Source: Clostridiales bacterium (lineage in GTDB: Bacteria; Bacillota; Clostridia; Oscillospirales; Oscillospiraceae). From it: a stretch of DNA of 64,000 nucleotides. Location: assembly GCA_029268065.1 (NCBI GenBank), contig JAJUHC010000004.1, forward strand, positions 1 through 64,000. Reading direction: 5' to 3'. The notes beneath the pieces are model-generated. The model worked only from the letters and a program-made list of their open reading frames with translations, was not told the origin of the DNA and made no database searches. A program made the position numbers and the translations under genes. Positions 9,453-17,607 of this stretch are shown piece after piece; position 1 is the stretch's first letter; each line of letters begins with the position of its first letter.

Positions 9453-9492
9453 GACGCAAATTCCGTTACGGCATAGTTCATTAATAAAATTA

Positions 9493-10302
9493 TCAGTAGA
9501 ATCTTCTTCTGCGCCGAGAGAGTTCATTGAGGAGCATGATGCTTATCAAATCTCCAAGCATTCCCCTGCGGCCGCAGCAGCCGTAATAGCGGGGGCGCTG
9601 ACCGTAGGGCAGATTTTGAGGATTGCGGTTCGGTCCCTGATCGGTGCCGGCACGGATCGTGCGCCAATACGGCGTGGGCCTGCTGCATGGATTACGGCAG
9701 CAGCCGCGTCTGCGCGAGCGTGTCTGAAGCGCAGCGTCGTCTAATGACATTTCTGAGTTATTGCACTGAGCCGCGAGTTCGGGATAGAGACGGCACACTT
9801 CGCTGAAAATGCCTTCTGAAAGATTCTCTACCATCTGCTGAGTCGGCATTTGCGGGCCCTGCGTATCCATACGGTCGCAGGCGTTTCTGATATGCGGCTG
9901 AAGCTTATAATATATGTCAGGATAAACGAGCTGAAAATCCATCTCGACCTGCTGCATCTGTTCAGCATTATATGTAGGCTGAGCCTGAACATTGACCGTT
10001 ACGGGCTGCTGGGCAAGCGGCATTTGAACGGGTTCAACCGGCATCGGAAGAATCTTAAATGGCATCTCTATCGGCTCTAGCGGCATAGGTTGTATTTTGA
10101 TCGGCATTGAGATGGGCTCAATCGGCATCGGTCTGATGCTGGGTTGCTGCTGGACAGGTTGCTGCTGGACAGTTTGCTGCTGGACAGGCTGCTGCTGGAC
10201 AGGTTGCTGCTGAACGGGCTGCTGTGATCTGTATCCGGAGTGCAATATCGACGGCGTTATCATTTTTTCGCCCAAAATGTCGTCTAATTTTTTGCTTTCC
10301 AC
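9493..10302 (-). CDS. Repeat-rich Cys/Arg protein, candidate spore-coat component
   Basis: The 269-residue protein is not recognised by family. It starts at GTG, preceded by GGAGGA with good spacing. Residues 27-54 are six QQPVQ-type pentads. Residues 56-97 are three 14-residue units built on PMPxEPxxMP. Residues 110-175 form a predicted alpha-helical globular part (FQLVYPDIYYKLQPHIRN). The C-terminus has Cys-Cys pairs at 201-202 and 242-243 within a strongly basic, Tyr-rich region ending RRRRRFY. There is no signal peptide or membrane span. Low-complexity Pro/Gln repeats with Cys, Tyr and Arg tails are typical of spore-coat and cortex-associated proteins, and the gene is divergent from sigG. 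A sporulation role is therefore plausible but inferred. Confidence 0.55.
   Translation of the reverse strand: MESKKLDDILGEKMITPSILHSGYRSQQPVQQQPVQQQPVQQQTVQQQPVQQQPSIRPMPIEPISMPIKIQPMPLEPIEMPFKILPMPVEPVQMPLAQQPVTVNVQAQPTYNAEQMQQVEMDFQLVYPDIYYKLQPHIRNACDRMDTQGPQMPTQQMVENLSEGIFSEVCRLYPELAAQCNNSEMSLDDAALQTRSRRRGCCRNPCSRPTPYWRTIRAGTDQGPNRNPQNLPYGQRPRYYGCCGRRGMLGDLISIMLLNELSRRRRRFY
10012..10137 (-). repeat. Three tandem 42-bp coding repeats
   Basis: These encode the 14-residue units IRPMPIEPISMPIK, IQPMPLEPIEMPFK and ILPMPVEPVQMPLA in direct succession. Copies differ mostly at hydrophobic positions, so they are an old duplication retained as protein sequence. Confidence 0.8.
10141..10224 (-). repeat. 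15-bp tandem coding repeat (QQPVQ pentads)
   Basis: About 5.5 near-identical 15-bp units encode QQPVQ, with one QQTVQ variant. Unit identity is high at the DNA level, so copy number may vary between strains. Confidence 0.85.
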
Positions 10303-10514
10303 GCTATTTCCTCCAAATATTTAAAAACGGTCTACGCTACACCACATTTTATGATGAACGCTGATGCGCAGCAACTTGTACCATAACATAATAAGAGCAG
10401 ACCGTAAATGAACCCGGCTTACGCTGATGCGAACCAGGTTCTTCACGGCCAAAGCCGCGCTTGTATAGGTGCGGCTTCATTTTGTTATACCGTAAAGCAG
10501 AAGAAAAAACTTAT

Positions 10515-10544
10515 GTATTAAACGAAGCCCCTCGGGAAATACTG
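10515..10544 (+). promoter_or_regulatory. Candidate sigma-F promoter for sigG
   Basis: GTATT (10515-10519), 15 bases, then GGAAATACTG (10535-10544). The second element matches the sigma-F -10 consensus GGNNANAHTR at every fixed position, and the first matches GYWTA at four of five. In Bacillus, sigG is transcribed by sigma-F in the forespore, which agrees. The start site would be near 10551, about 50 bases before the sigG ATG. Confidence 0.6.
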
Positions 10545-10601
10545 ACAAGCAGTCAGGTGCGGTCAGATAACGAGCTGCATTTAACGAGGGGGTTTTGCGC
10601 G

Positions 10602-11372
10602 ATGCAGAGTAAAGTAGAGATAAGTGGGATAAGCACTGCAAAACTTAAAGTTCTAAAAAACAACGAAATAGTCGAGCTTCTCAGGAGGAGCAAGGAGGGC
10701 GACAAAAAAGCAAGAGAGGAGCTTATCGCGGGAAACCTCAGGCTCGTGCTCTCGGTTATACAGAAGTTTGCCGGACGTGGAGAAAATGCGGACGATTTGT
10801 TCCAGGTGGGGTGCATCGGGCTGATAAAAGCGATAGATAATTTCGACATGTCTCAGAATGTACGCTTTTCGACATACGGAGTTCCAATGATAATAGGCGA
10901 GATACGCAGATACCTCCGTGACAACAGCTCAATACGCGTAAGCCGGAGCATGCGCGACCTTGCTTACAGGGTTCTGCAAGTCAAGGAGAAGCTGACCAAC
11001 GACCTTCAGCGCGATCCGACCGTAGAGGAGATAGCGAAAGAATTGGGAATAAAGAGGGAGGAAGTGGTGTTCTCCATGGATGCCATTATGGATCCCATAT
11101 CTCTTTACGAGCCCATGTATAACGACGGCGGCGACACCGTCTGCGTTATGGATCAGGTGAGCGACAATAAGAACACCGATGCAAGCTGGCTTGAGAAACT
11201 GGCTTTATCAGAGGCGATTGAAAGACTCAGCGAGCGTGAAAAAAGAATTCTTGCGCTGAGGTTTTATGAAGGCAAAACTCAGATGGAAGTGGCCTCGGAA
11301 GTCGGAATAAGCCAGGCCCAGGTATCGAGGCTTGAAAAAAATGCGATAAACCAGATAAAAAAGTGCATATAG
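10602..11372 (+). CDS. sigG: RNA polymerase sporulation sigma factor SigG
   Basis: The 256-residue protein directs late forespore transcription. It aligns along its length with SigG of Bacillus and Clostridia: an N-terminal KVEISG..KLKVLKN segment, region 2 (NLRLVLSVIQKFAGRGENA, then DDLFQVGCIGL), the POLYDNGEGQ-type YGVPMIIGEIRRYLRD, and region 4 with the helix-turn-helix TQMEVASEVGISQAQVSRLEK. The ATG at 10602 gives the normal SigG N-terminus and has GAGGGGG about ten bases upstream. The open frame extends further 5' without homology. A sigma-F-type promoter lies 58-87 bases upstream. In many relatives sigG sits next to sigE, but here it stands alone. It shows the organism forms endospores, or did so recently. 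Confidence 0.96.
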   Translation: MQSKVEISGISTAKLKVLKNNEIVELLRRSKEGDKKAREELIAGNLRLVLSVIQKFAGRGENADDLFQVGCIGLIKAIDNFDMSQNVRFSTYGVPMIIGEIRRYLRDNSSIRVSRSMRDLAYRVLQVKEKLTNDLQRDPTVEEIAKELGIKREEVVFSMDAIMDPISLYEPMYNDGGDTVCVMDQVSDNKNTDASWLEKLALSEAIERLSEREKRILALRFYEGKTQMEVASEVGISQAQVSRLEKNAINQIKKCI

Positions 11373-11389
11373 CAAACAAATGATCAAGC

Positions 11390-11429
11390 AAAAAAGTTCC
11401 CCTCCGTGAACATATACACGGAGGGGAAC
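11390..11429 (-). terminator. Intrinsic terminator for acsB (possibly also sigG)
   Basis: A perfect 13-bp stem (11396-11408 with 11417-11429) has an 8-nt loop. On the minus strand it is followed by six T residues (A-run at 11390-11395), so it ends the cooS-cooC-acsB transcript. It may also stop sigG read-through, since the genes converge here. Confidence 0.85.
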
Positions 11430-11462
11430 AATATATATGTAAGGCTTACGCCTGATAAGCGC

Positions 11463-13592
11463 TTACATCATGGGTTCCAAGCCGAGAACGGGGTGACCCT
11501 TTTCCGTGAGGAAGTTCATCAGGGTCTCCGGATCCTCGCCTATGGTTTCGTCGCCTATCATATCCACGAAGTTGTCTATATCGTAGAGCTCCTTCGCAGT
11601 CGCGTTGAGTCTTGCGGCGACCATTTCCTTGAGAGCCTTGGGCATCCACACTATGCGCGCCACGCCGCCGTCGGCCTTCATAAACTTCTTGGAGCCGATG
11701 AAGTGCTTGCCGTGGCCCATGAAGCCTGGAGTCTGAACGCCACCGCCGGTCATGGAAGCCATTTCGGCAAAGGTCATTCCGAGAGGAGTCATTCCGGCGT
11801 GCTCGCGGTTGACAATAACGACGCCGTTGGAGCAGGGCTCGATTCCGCAAATGCACTCGAAGCAGCCGCAGCTGGTCATCGGGTCTATCATTATGGAATA
11901 GAGGGCAACGCTCTCAAGAGCTCCGTTGGAATAGGTCTTTACAGCTTCGTCGACGTCTTTCCATTTTCCTATACGCTCGTCAATCAGGCCGCCCTTGCCG
12001 ATAACGCGGCATGGACCGTTCGGATCAAGCTCGTTGGAGGCCTTCGCGTCGAGCCAGGAAACCGCGCCGCAGAGACCGAGACGCTCGGGGGTAACGACGC
12101 AGACGTGCGAGGGAGAGAAGGACTGGCAGAGTATGCAGGAGTAGAACTTGTCAACATTTTCGTCGGTGAGGGATTTAAGACGCTCGTCGCGCTTGTCGTA
12201 AATGGGCGTCGCCAGATCCTTTCTCAAAGCCTTGACCTTGGCAGGCTCGGTCACTATGGTTACCTGGCATTTGTCGATAACGTTTTCAAAGTCGTTCTTG
12301 AGCTTGGCGTAAAGGACCTCGCCGATGTGCGCGGCCCTGAATCCGGCGTCATAAGCGTTCTTGCTGATGCGGATACGGATCATATCCCTCTGGCCGGTGT
12401 GCATAACGCCCTCAAGGTAGTTGAGGTAGTGGTGGAACTTACGCTCGAAAACAGGCTCGAAGTCGGACTGCATATTCTTGCCCGCGACGTCAACAATGAT
12501 GCCCATGTTCATTTCGCCGCCAACGGCAATTGCGTCGAAGTCGGGACCGTCAAGCACAATCTTATGGTCTTCAACCTCGGAAAGCTCAGAAGCGCGGCAG
12601 AGCTCGAAGCAGTCGTTTCTGGAGCCGTCTATCTGAATGCGCATGTCGCCGCGCCTGATTATCTCGCCCTCGAAGGCGGGAGCAAGGCAGAGCGGAACGT
12701 CCACCTTGGTAATCTTGATCTTGATGTCTCTGGCCTCGAGAGAAGTCTCGACGAAATCCTTTGTGTTCTCCTGAACGACAAGACTCTTCGGTATGCGCCA
12801 GATGTTGTTGGTCTCGTTGGTGATGACAGGGAAGCCGAGTGCGATGGCGCCGCCGCCGCAGGCAACGGTCATATCGCTGAGAGGGGCGTAGGCGTTTACG
12901 AAGGCGAATATGCGGTCAAAGGTGTACTTGCACATTCCGTCGTAATCGCCGGCAGGTATGTTGCCGAAGATCATCGCAGCGCGGAGCGCAACGGATATAA
13001 CGTGAGCAACAGCGGACAAATCGTCGCCAAGGGTAAGAATGCGAACCTTGAAGTTCATGTTGACTCCGGCTTCAACAGCCTGCTGTATTATGCCGCCTAC
13101 AAGGAACACAATGATTCCCTTGGACTGATAATCCTTAATGATATTTGCAGCCTCTTCCTTAGAGGGAGCGGGACCGATAAGTACTGCGACGCCGGGTATG
13201 TCCTTTGTAACGAGGGGGACGCCAAGCTCGCGGATTTCCGCGTCGGAAAGGTGGCCGTGGTAGTCTCCGGTGTAGGGGGTTTCGTTAAATACATATTTTA
13301 CCGCTTCGATGACTTCTGCGGAAAGCGCGGTGGCTATACCGGTCGAAAACACGTCTTTGACGCGGCGCTCACGGGTCATCATAGCCTTTATGGTATTGAG
13401 CGCTTCCTTAAGCTCTCCGAGCGTGCCGATCTTCTTTGCCGTAAAGGCGTAAAGGCAGGGGAGACTGTAAGCTGTATCGGGGAAGGAAACCTTTTTGTCT
13501 GGTCCGAACTTGGAAAGCGCCTCGTCAACGGATTTTACCGCCAGGGCATACATTTCGTCCGAGCCGTTAAATACTCTATCTATAAGTGTCAT
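11463..13592 (-). CDS. acsB: Acetyl-CoA synthase (CO-methylating), CODH/ACS beta subunit
   Basis: AcsB joins CO, a methyl group from the corrinoid protein, and CoA to make acetyl-CoA in the Wood-Ljungdahl pathway. At 709 residues it is close to the 729 of Moorella. All six A-cluster cysteines are present with Moorella spacing: Cys486, Cys489, Cys498 and Cys508 for the 4Fe-4S cube, and the Cys575-Gly-Cys577 motif for the distal nickel. The Phe next to the proximal metal (Phe492) is also kept. The N-terminal CODH-interacting domain is present. The ATG at 13592 has GGAGG five bases upstream; an in-frame ATG at 13604 is possible but its ribosome site is too close. It is the last gene of cooS-cooC-acsB. 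Genes for the corrinoid protein (acsC, acsD) and methyltransferase (acsE) are not in the window. Confidence 0.97.
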   Translation of the reverse strand: MTLIDRVFNGSDEMYALAVKSVDEALSKFGPDKKVSFPDTAYSLPCLYAFTAKKIGTLGELKEALNTIKAMMTRERRVKDVFSTGIATALSAEVIEAVKYVFNETPYTGDYHGHLSDAEIRELGVPLVTKDIPGVAVLIGPAPSKEEAANIIKDYQSKGIIVFLVGGIIQQAVEAGVNMNFKVRILTLGDDLSAVAHVISVALRAAMIFGNIPAGDYDGMCKYTFDRIFAFVNAYAPLSDMTVACGGGAIALGFPVITNETNNIWRIPKSLVVQENTKDFVETSLEARDIKIKITKVDVPLCLAPAFEGEIIRRGDMRIQIDGSRNDCFELCRASELSEVEDHKIVLDGPDFDAIAVGGEMNMGIIVDVAGKNMQSDFEPVFERKFHHYLNYLEGVMHTGQRDMIRIRISKNAYDAGFRAAHIGEVLYAKLKNDFENVIDKCQVTIVTEPAKVKALRKDLATPIYDKRDERLKSLTDENVDKFYSCILCQSFSPSHVCVVTPERLGLCGAVSWLDAKASNELDPNGPCRVIGKGGLIDERIGKWKDVDEAVKTYSNGALESVALYSIMIDPMTSCGCFECICGIEPCSNGVVIVNREHAGMTPLGMTFAEMASMTGGGVQTPGFMGHGKHFIGSKKFMKADGGVARIVWMPKALKEMVAARLNATAKELYDIDNFVDMIGDETIGEDPETLMNFLTEKGHPVLGLEPMM

Positions 13593-13725
13593 ATAAACCT
13601 CCATTAGCTCCTCACATAATAACCATCGGCCTCATAACGGGCCATATGGCATGTGGCGCGGTTGCCGCTTGCCGGCGAGCGGCTCGCCTGATTTTTGCCG
13701 GCGCGACTTCGGCGCCGTTAAGCGG

Positions 13726-14502
13726 TTATTTAATCGATGAGTCGATCTTTCGCTTGATAACCCTTATCTCCTCCACGGCGGAGGGAGAAATATCATATGG
13801 CGATTTGCCCTGCCTGTCGGCATCGGCTATTTCTGAATTATAATGAATAAAACCTAAAAAATCTTCCTCGGGTACGTTTTCCATTATGAACCTTTCGTCC
13901 TCGGAGTTCCTTATCTTGTTCGCGACCACCCTGACGCTGGGGACAAAAAGGTCGGAAGCAAGCTTTTTAACATTGCGGTAGGTCTGGATGCTCCTTGCTC
14001 CCGGCTCCACGACGACGATAAAGTTGTCCATGCAGCCGGCGGTTCCTCGTCCCAGATGCTCAAGCCCCGCCTCCATGTCCATTATCACGACGTCTTCCTT
14101 GCCGATGATCAGGTTGGAGATGATCGCCTTCAGCATTACATGCTCAGGGCATACGCAGCCCGTTCCGCCTGTTTCCACCGTACCGAGAATAAGGAGTCTC
14201 ACGCCGTTTTTTTCCCTGGCGTATTGCGCGGGAATGTCGTCCACCCTGGGGTTGAGCTTAAAAAACTTTCCCATATTGTCTTCGGACGCTCCGGTGCGCT
14301 CATTTATCAGCTCGCGCATTTTTGAAACGGGAATTATTTCAGCAAGCTCCTCTTCGGTAAAGCCGAGAGCCAGTCCGAGATTTGCATCAGGGTCAACGTC
14401 AGCGGTTAGAACATTTCTTCCTTCTTCGGCGTAAAGCCTTGCAAGCACCGCGGAAAAGGTAGTCTTGCCGACTCCGCCCTTGCCCGTTACCGCAATTTTC
14501 AT
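13726..14502 (-). CDS. cooC: CO dehydrogenase nickel-insertion ATPase CooC
   Basis: This 258-residue MinD/ParA-type ATPase loads nickel into the CODH or ACS active site. The deviant Walker A GKGGVGKTT is at residues 7-15. The family's CxC metal and dimer motif is Cys116-Val-Cys118, followed by PEHVML. A DMEAGLEHLGRG Walker B/switch segment follows. The ATG at 14502 gives the standard MKIAVTGKGG start with AAAGG upstream; the frame also runs back into cooS without homology. It begins 13 bases after the cooS stop and precedes acsB by 133 bases. The pairing with both cooS and acsB does not tell whether it serves one or both enzymes. Confidence 0.95.
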   Translation of the reverse strand: MKIAVTGKGGVGKTTFSAVLARLYAEEGRNVLTADVDPDANLGLALGFTEEELAEIIPVSKMRELINERTGASEDNMGKFFKLNPRVDDIPAQYAREKNGVRLLILGTVETGGTGCVCPEHVMLKAIISNLIIGKEDVVIMDMEAGLEHLGRGTAGCMDNFIVVVEPGARSIQTYRNVKKLASDLFVPSVRVVANKIRNSEDERFIMENVPEEDFLGFIHYNSEIADADRQGKSPYDISPSAVEEIRVIKRKIDSSIK

Positions 14503-14515
14503 TTTTGTACCTTTC

Positions 14516-16399
14516 TTAGATGCCGAGAGCGGTTCTCTTTGCCTCAATGCCCTCGATCATGCTGGCAGCCAGTTTATCCGGATCCATATTGATAATGAAT
14601 CCCGCGCCTACCATCTTTCTCGTGCCCTCGGTAATAAGCTCCATCATCTGAGATGAACCCTTTACCTGCGGCTCGATTCCGAGGTATGTATCTATGCCTG
14701 AGGCTATAACGTAGTTAGCGATGGAGACTGCCTTTTCGCTCATCCATTCGGGAGCGCAGCCCACTATCGGGAGCTTGGCTACGTCAACGTTCCATGCCTT
14801 TGCCACTCCTGTTACGAGAAGCAGGATACGGCTGATGTCGACACAGGAGCCCATGTGGAGGACAGGGGGAATCCCCGCAAGCTCGCAGACTCTCTTGAGT
14901 CCCGCGCCGCAAAGCTCCTTGGCCTCGAGCTGCATAAGTCCGGCTTTTGCCGCGGCCTGAGCGGAGCAGCCTGTTGCGACTATGATGATATCATTTTTCA
15001 AAAGCTCTTTCATTATTCCGATATGTGAAAGGTCTTGCCTTACCTTCGGGTTGTTGCAGCCGACTATGCCGACGGCTCCGCGGAGAACTCCGGACTCAAG
15101 GCATTCGACAAGAGGCTTGTAGGTGCCGGTGACGTCGACATGGGAGTTCGTAACCGTGTCAAGACGCTTAATAATGGCTTCGCAGGAGTAGCCGACCATG
15201 GCCTTCTGCTTAGAGGAGGGGATACAGACGTTGCCGCCCCTGTTCTGGAAGTTGTCGATAGCCATCTTGACGATCTCGCGGGCCTGGTCAAGAGCCTTTA
15301 TGGGGTCGAAACGTATGAACTCGGAACCGGGGATACGAGCTTTTTCTGAAGTCGTTATAAACTTGGTGTGGAAGCACTTTGTGAGCGGCCCGAGAGCGGG
15401 AAAGAGGCACTGCACGTCGACAACGATAAGCTCGACGGCTCCAGTGAGGATAGCGCCCTCCTGCTGGAGGAAGTTGCCCGCCATCTTTACGCCGTGGCGC
15501 ATCGTAATTTCATTAGCTGTGCAGCAGAGTCCGGCAATGTTGATGCCGTGGGCACCCTTGCTCTTTGCGTAATCGATGAGGTCGCTCTGATTGGAGGCCG
15601 CGACTATCATTTCAGACATCGCGGGGTCGTGACCGTGGATGATGATGTTGACCATGTTCTTGTCGATGACGCCGAGATCAGCCTCCGTGACCTTCGGCGT
15701 GGGAGTTCCGAAAAGTATGTCGGAAAACTCGGTTCCCATCATGGAGCCGCCCCAGCCGTCCGAAAGGCCGGTGCGCATGCCCTGTACGACAAGGGCTTCG
15801 GCGTCCGCGGTGCAGCCCATATGAGTCATGTGCATTATGGTGGCTATCTCGCGGTCTATGGCGCGGGGAGTGATTTCAAGCTCCTCCCAGACCTTCTGCC
15901 TCTCCTCGGTGGCTCTGCTTACAAACTTGAGTGTTCCGAAGGGCTTGCCGTACTCCATAAGACCGATTTCAGCGACCTCGTGGGCAATGTCGTAGATATC
16001 CCTGCCCTCTGTCGCAACGCCCCATTCGGCGGCGAGCCTAAGGAGCTTCTCCTCGTCCTTTATCACATAATTCCCGTCTTTTGAGGAAACATGCAGGACA
16101 TGAGCGATCTCACGGCCGTGGTCGGAGTGAGCCGCCGTGCCGCCCGCAAGAAAGCGGACGTAGTTTCTGGCTGCGATGGCGTGAGCGTCCGCTCCGCAGA
16201 TACCTCTCGAGGCCTTGGGAGTGATGCGGCAGGGCCCCATGGAGCAGATGCGGCAGCAGATGCCGTCCTCGCCGAACTTGCACTGGGGTGTCTGGTTCTT
16301 TTTTCTGTCCTCCCAGGTCTCGGCGCCGGCTTTGATTGCGAGTTCTCTTAGGATCTGGTTGTTGTTTTCCATGGTTTCGATTGAAGTAAAGATGCTCAT
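14516..16399 (-). CDS. cooS: Ni-dependent carbon monoxide dehydrogenase catalytic subunit
   Basis: The 627-residue enzyme interconverts CO and CO2. Cys40 and Cys48 match the D-cluster, and Cys49, Cys52, Cys57 and Cys68 match the B-cluster. The C-cluster set is complete: His257, Cys293, Cys331, Cys448, Cys478 and Cys519. Spacing follows the Carboxydothermus CODH-II pattern, so the protein should be active. It may work with AcsB for acetyl-CoA synthesis or alone to feed electrons. The ATG at 16399 gives a normal N-terminus although no good ribosome site stands directly before it; ATG 16372 is an alternative. It is the first gene of the cooS-cooC-acsB operon, with a minus-strand TATAAT at 16563-16568 as candidate -10. 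Confidence 0.96.
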   Translation of the reverse strand: MSIFTSIETMENNNQILRELAIKAGAETWEDRKKNQTPQCKFGEDGICCRICSMGPCRITPKASRGICGADAHAIAARNYVRFLAGGTAAHSDHGREIAHVLHVSSKDGNYVIKDEEKLLRLAAEWGVATEGRDIYDIAHEVAEIGLMEYGKPFGTLKFVSRATEERQKVWEELEITPRAIDREIATIMHMTHMGCTADAEALVVQGMRTGLSDGWGGSMMGTEFSDILFGTPTPKVTEADLGVIDKNMVNIIIHGHDPAMSEMIVAASNQSDLIDYAKSKGAHGINIAGLCCTANEITMRHGVKMAGNFLQQEGAILTGAVELIVVDVQCLFPALGPLTKCFHTKFITTSEKARIPGSEFIRFDPIKALDQAREIVKMAIDNFQNRGGNVCIPSSKQKAMVGYSCEAIIKRLDTVTNSHVDVTGTYKPLVECLESGVLRGAVGIVGCNNPKVRQDLSHIGIMKELLKNDIIIVATGCSAQAAAKAGLMQLEAKELCGAGLKRVCELAGIPPVLHMGSCVDISRILLLVTGVAKAWNVDVAKLPIVGCAPEWMSEKAVSIANYVIASGIDTYLGIEPQVKGSSQMMELITEGTRKMVGAGFIINMDPDKLAASMIEGIEAKRTALGI

Positions 16400-16625
16400 A
16401 GAATTGTTGTCTATCGGTCAGATGCCGATATACTTCTCCTCTCTTAATGTGGACAGTATTATGATAACCTTCCATAGCAATGTCGTTTTTTGCGTCGAAG
16501 ACATCACTATTCAACATAAATTTTAATATAAGTCAATCAATACATCTAGAACTATTTTAAGAATTATATGATAAAATGATTGAATGAAATCAAAAAAAAT
16601 ACATCATTGTGCATAGAATTGCCAA

Positions 16626-16643
16626 TCGATAATCAATTATCGA
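16626..16643. promoter_or_regulatory. Palindromic candidate operator (TCGATAAT / ATTATCGA)
   Basis: A perfect 8-2-8 palindrome lies in the 404-base AT-rich region between divergent cooS and ylmC. It is followed 10 bases later by a second palindrome sharing ATCGATAA. No regulator gene is adjacent, so the cognate factor is unknown. Confidence 0.45.
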
Positions 16644-16653
16644 ATAGACAGAC

Positions 16654-16683
16654 TTTTTATCGATAAAAAAATAACTGTATAAT
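16654..16683 (+). promoter_or_regulatory. Palindrome overlapping the -35 region of a TATAAT promoter
   Basis: TTTTTATCGATAAAAA (16654-16669) is a perfect 16-bp palindrome. TATAAT at 16678-16683, preceded by TG, is a good -10 for ylmC, but the -35 position falls inside the palindrome and does not match TTGACA. That arrangement is typical of a regulated promoter. Confidence 0.4.
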
Positions 16684-16803
16684 CAAAAAATTGCGCTGCA
16701 GGGCCCCGAGATTTTCGGGATAATATTCTGGGCTATGGCATTATTTTAGAAAGAGATTAATACAATGGCTAGGGACAGTGTTTTTTGCGTGGGAGGTGTC
16801 AAT

Positions 16804-17064
16804 ATGCAGTGCAGAATCGCCGATTTAAGATGCAAAGAGGTAATAAACGTGTGCGATGGCGAAAGACTCGGCTTCGTTGACGACGTTCTTGTGGAGCTTC
16901 CCTCCGGGCATGTATGCGCAATTGTTGTACCGGGAGAATGCAGGTGCTTCGGCCTCTTCGGGCATAACGAGGATTACATAATTCCGTGGGAATGTATCGT
17001 CAAAATGGGCGAAGACGTTATTCTGGCGGAGGTCAGAAGCGACCATAAAATATCGAGAAGGTAG
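16804..17064 (+). CDS. ylmC: YlmC/YmxH family PRC-barrel sporulation protein
   Basis: The 86-residue protein is a single PRC-barrel domain (MQCRIADLRCKEVINVCDG, then GERLGFVDDVLVEL, then an IIPWECIVKMGEDVILAEV end) as in YlmC/YmxH. Their exact function is unknown, though they accompany sporulation genes. The ATG at 16804 has GGGAGGTG at ideal distance; the longer frame from 16765 lacks a ribosome site. In many Clostridia this family is encoded directly after sigG; here the CODH/ACS operon lies in between on the other strand. Three cysteines are unusual for so small a protein. Confidence 0.85.
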   Translation: MQCRIADLRCKEVINVCDGERLGFVDDVLVELPSGHVCAIVVPGECRCFGLFGHNEDYIIPWECIVKMGEDVILAEVRSDHKISRR

Positions 17065-17071
17065 GATAAAC

Positions 17072-17104
17072 GGCGGCCGCCTCAGCGCGAGCCGCCTTGA
17101 ATTT
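17072..17104 (+). terminator. GC-rich hairpin after ylmC
   Basis: GGCGGC (17072-17077) pairs with GCCGCC (17091-17096) and is followed by a weak T-rich tail. Its position eight bases after the ylmC stop suggests a terminator. Confidence 0.4.
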
Positions 17105-17476
17105 ATTGTCAAAATTATATATAAACATGTTCGTAAAAATTAAAATATTTTTTTAAGAATTTGCCTTCGCAGCGAAAGAGCATGTGATATTCAATAAAAA
17201 ACTATATTGAAATATGTTGAATTTTAAGTTTAAAAAATACGGTTTATGCATTGAAAAATGCAACTTTATTCATGTGCCGACGAAGCCCCAAGCTGCGCCG
17301 GTCATGGAAGCTCGTTTTTTTAAGCAGAATCTTATTACAGTAAGACCGCGCTCCGCGCCGCTTTATAATATATCGGCTGCCACAAGCCCCATTTGCAGGT
17401 AAAGAGTTGTTAATATCACATAAAAGCCGCACAATACGGCATTATAAATATATAAGGTGATTATGAAAGAAAATGC
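17105..17476. other. AT-rich spacer upstream of rpsB promoter
   Basis: Only short frames without ribosome sites are present. Nothing recognisable as a gene, RNA family or repeat was seen. Confidence 0.4.
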
Positions 17477-17505
17477 TTGCAATTAAGGGCGTCTTATGCT
17501 AAAAT
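17477..17505 (+). promoter_or_regulatory. Sigma-A promoter of rpsB-tsf
   Basis: TTGCAA (17477-17482), 17 bases, TAAAAT (17500-17505), with the extended -10 dinucleotide TG at 17497-17498. The start would be near 17512. Confidence 0.8.
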
Positions 17506-17511
17506 ACCAAG

Positions 17512-17607
17512 GCATTACACATGGGTGGAGACAAGGGGCCTTGTGCCGAAGGGTTGGTTCTGAGGATGATCTTCCCAGAGGGTATGAACTAAAAAGGAGG
17601 ACTTAAT
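17512..17607 (+). promoter_or_regulatory. Structured 5' leader of rpsB
   Basis: The roughly 96-nt leader contains ACAAGGGGCCTTGT (self-complementary hairpin) and a TCTG...CAGA stem before the AAGGAGG ribosome site. It is a plausible S2 autoregulatory leader but does not match a leader family I can name. Confidence 0.35.

Noticed and set aside
10141-10224. Tandem 15-bp array resembling a short repeat locus
   Set aside because: The units are directly adjacent without spacers and encode in-frame QQPVQ pentads, so it is not a CRISPR array.
11406-13607. A 733-codon plus-strand open frame opposite acsB
   Set aside because: It is a shadow of the minus-strand acsB gene. It has no family resemblance, and acsB has every A-cluster ligand.
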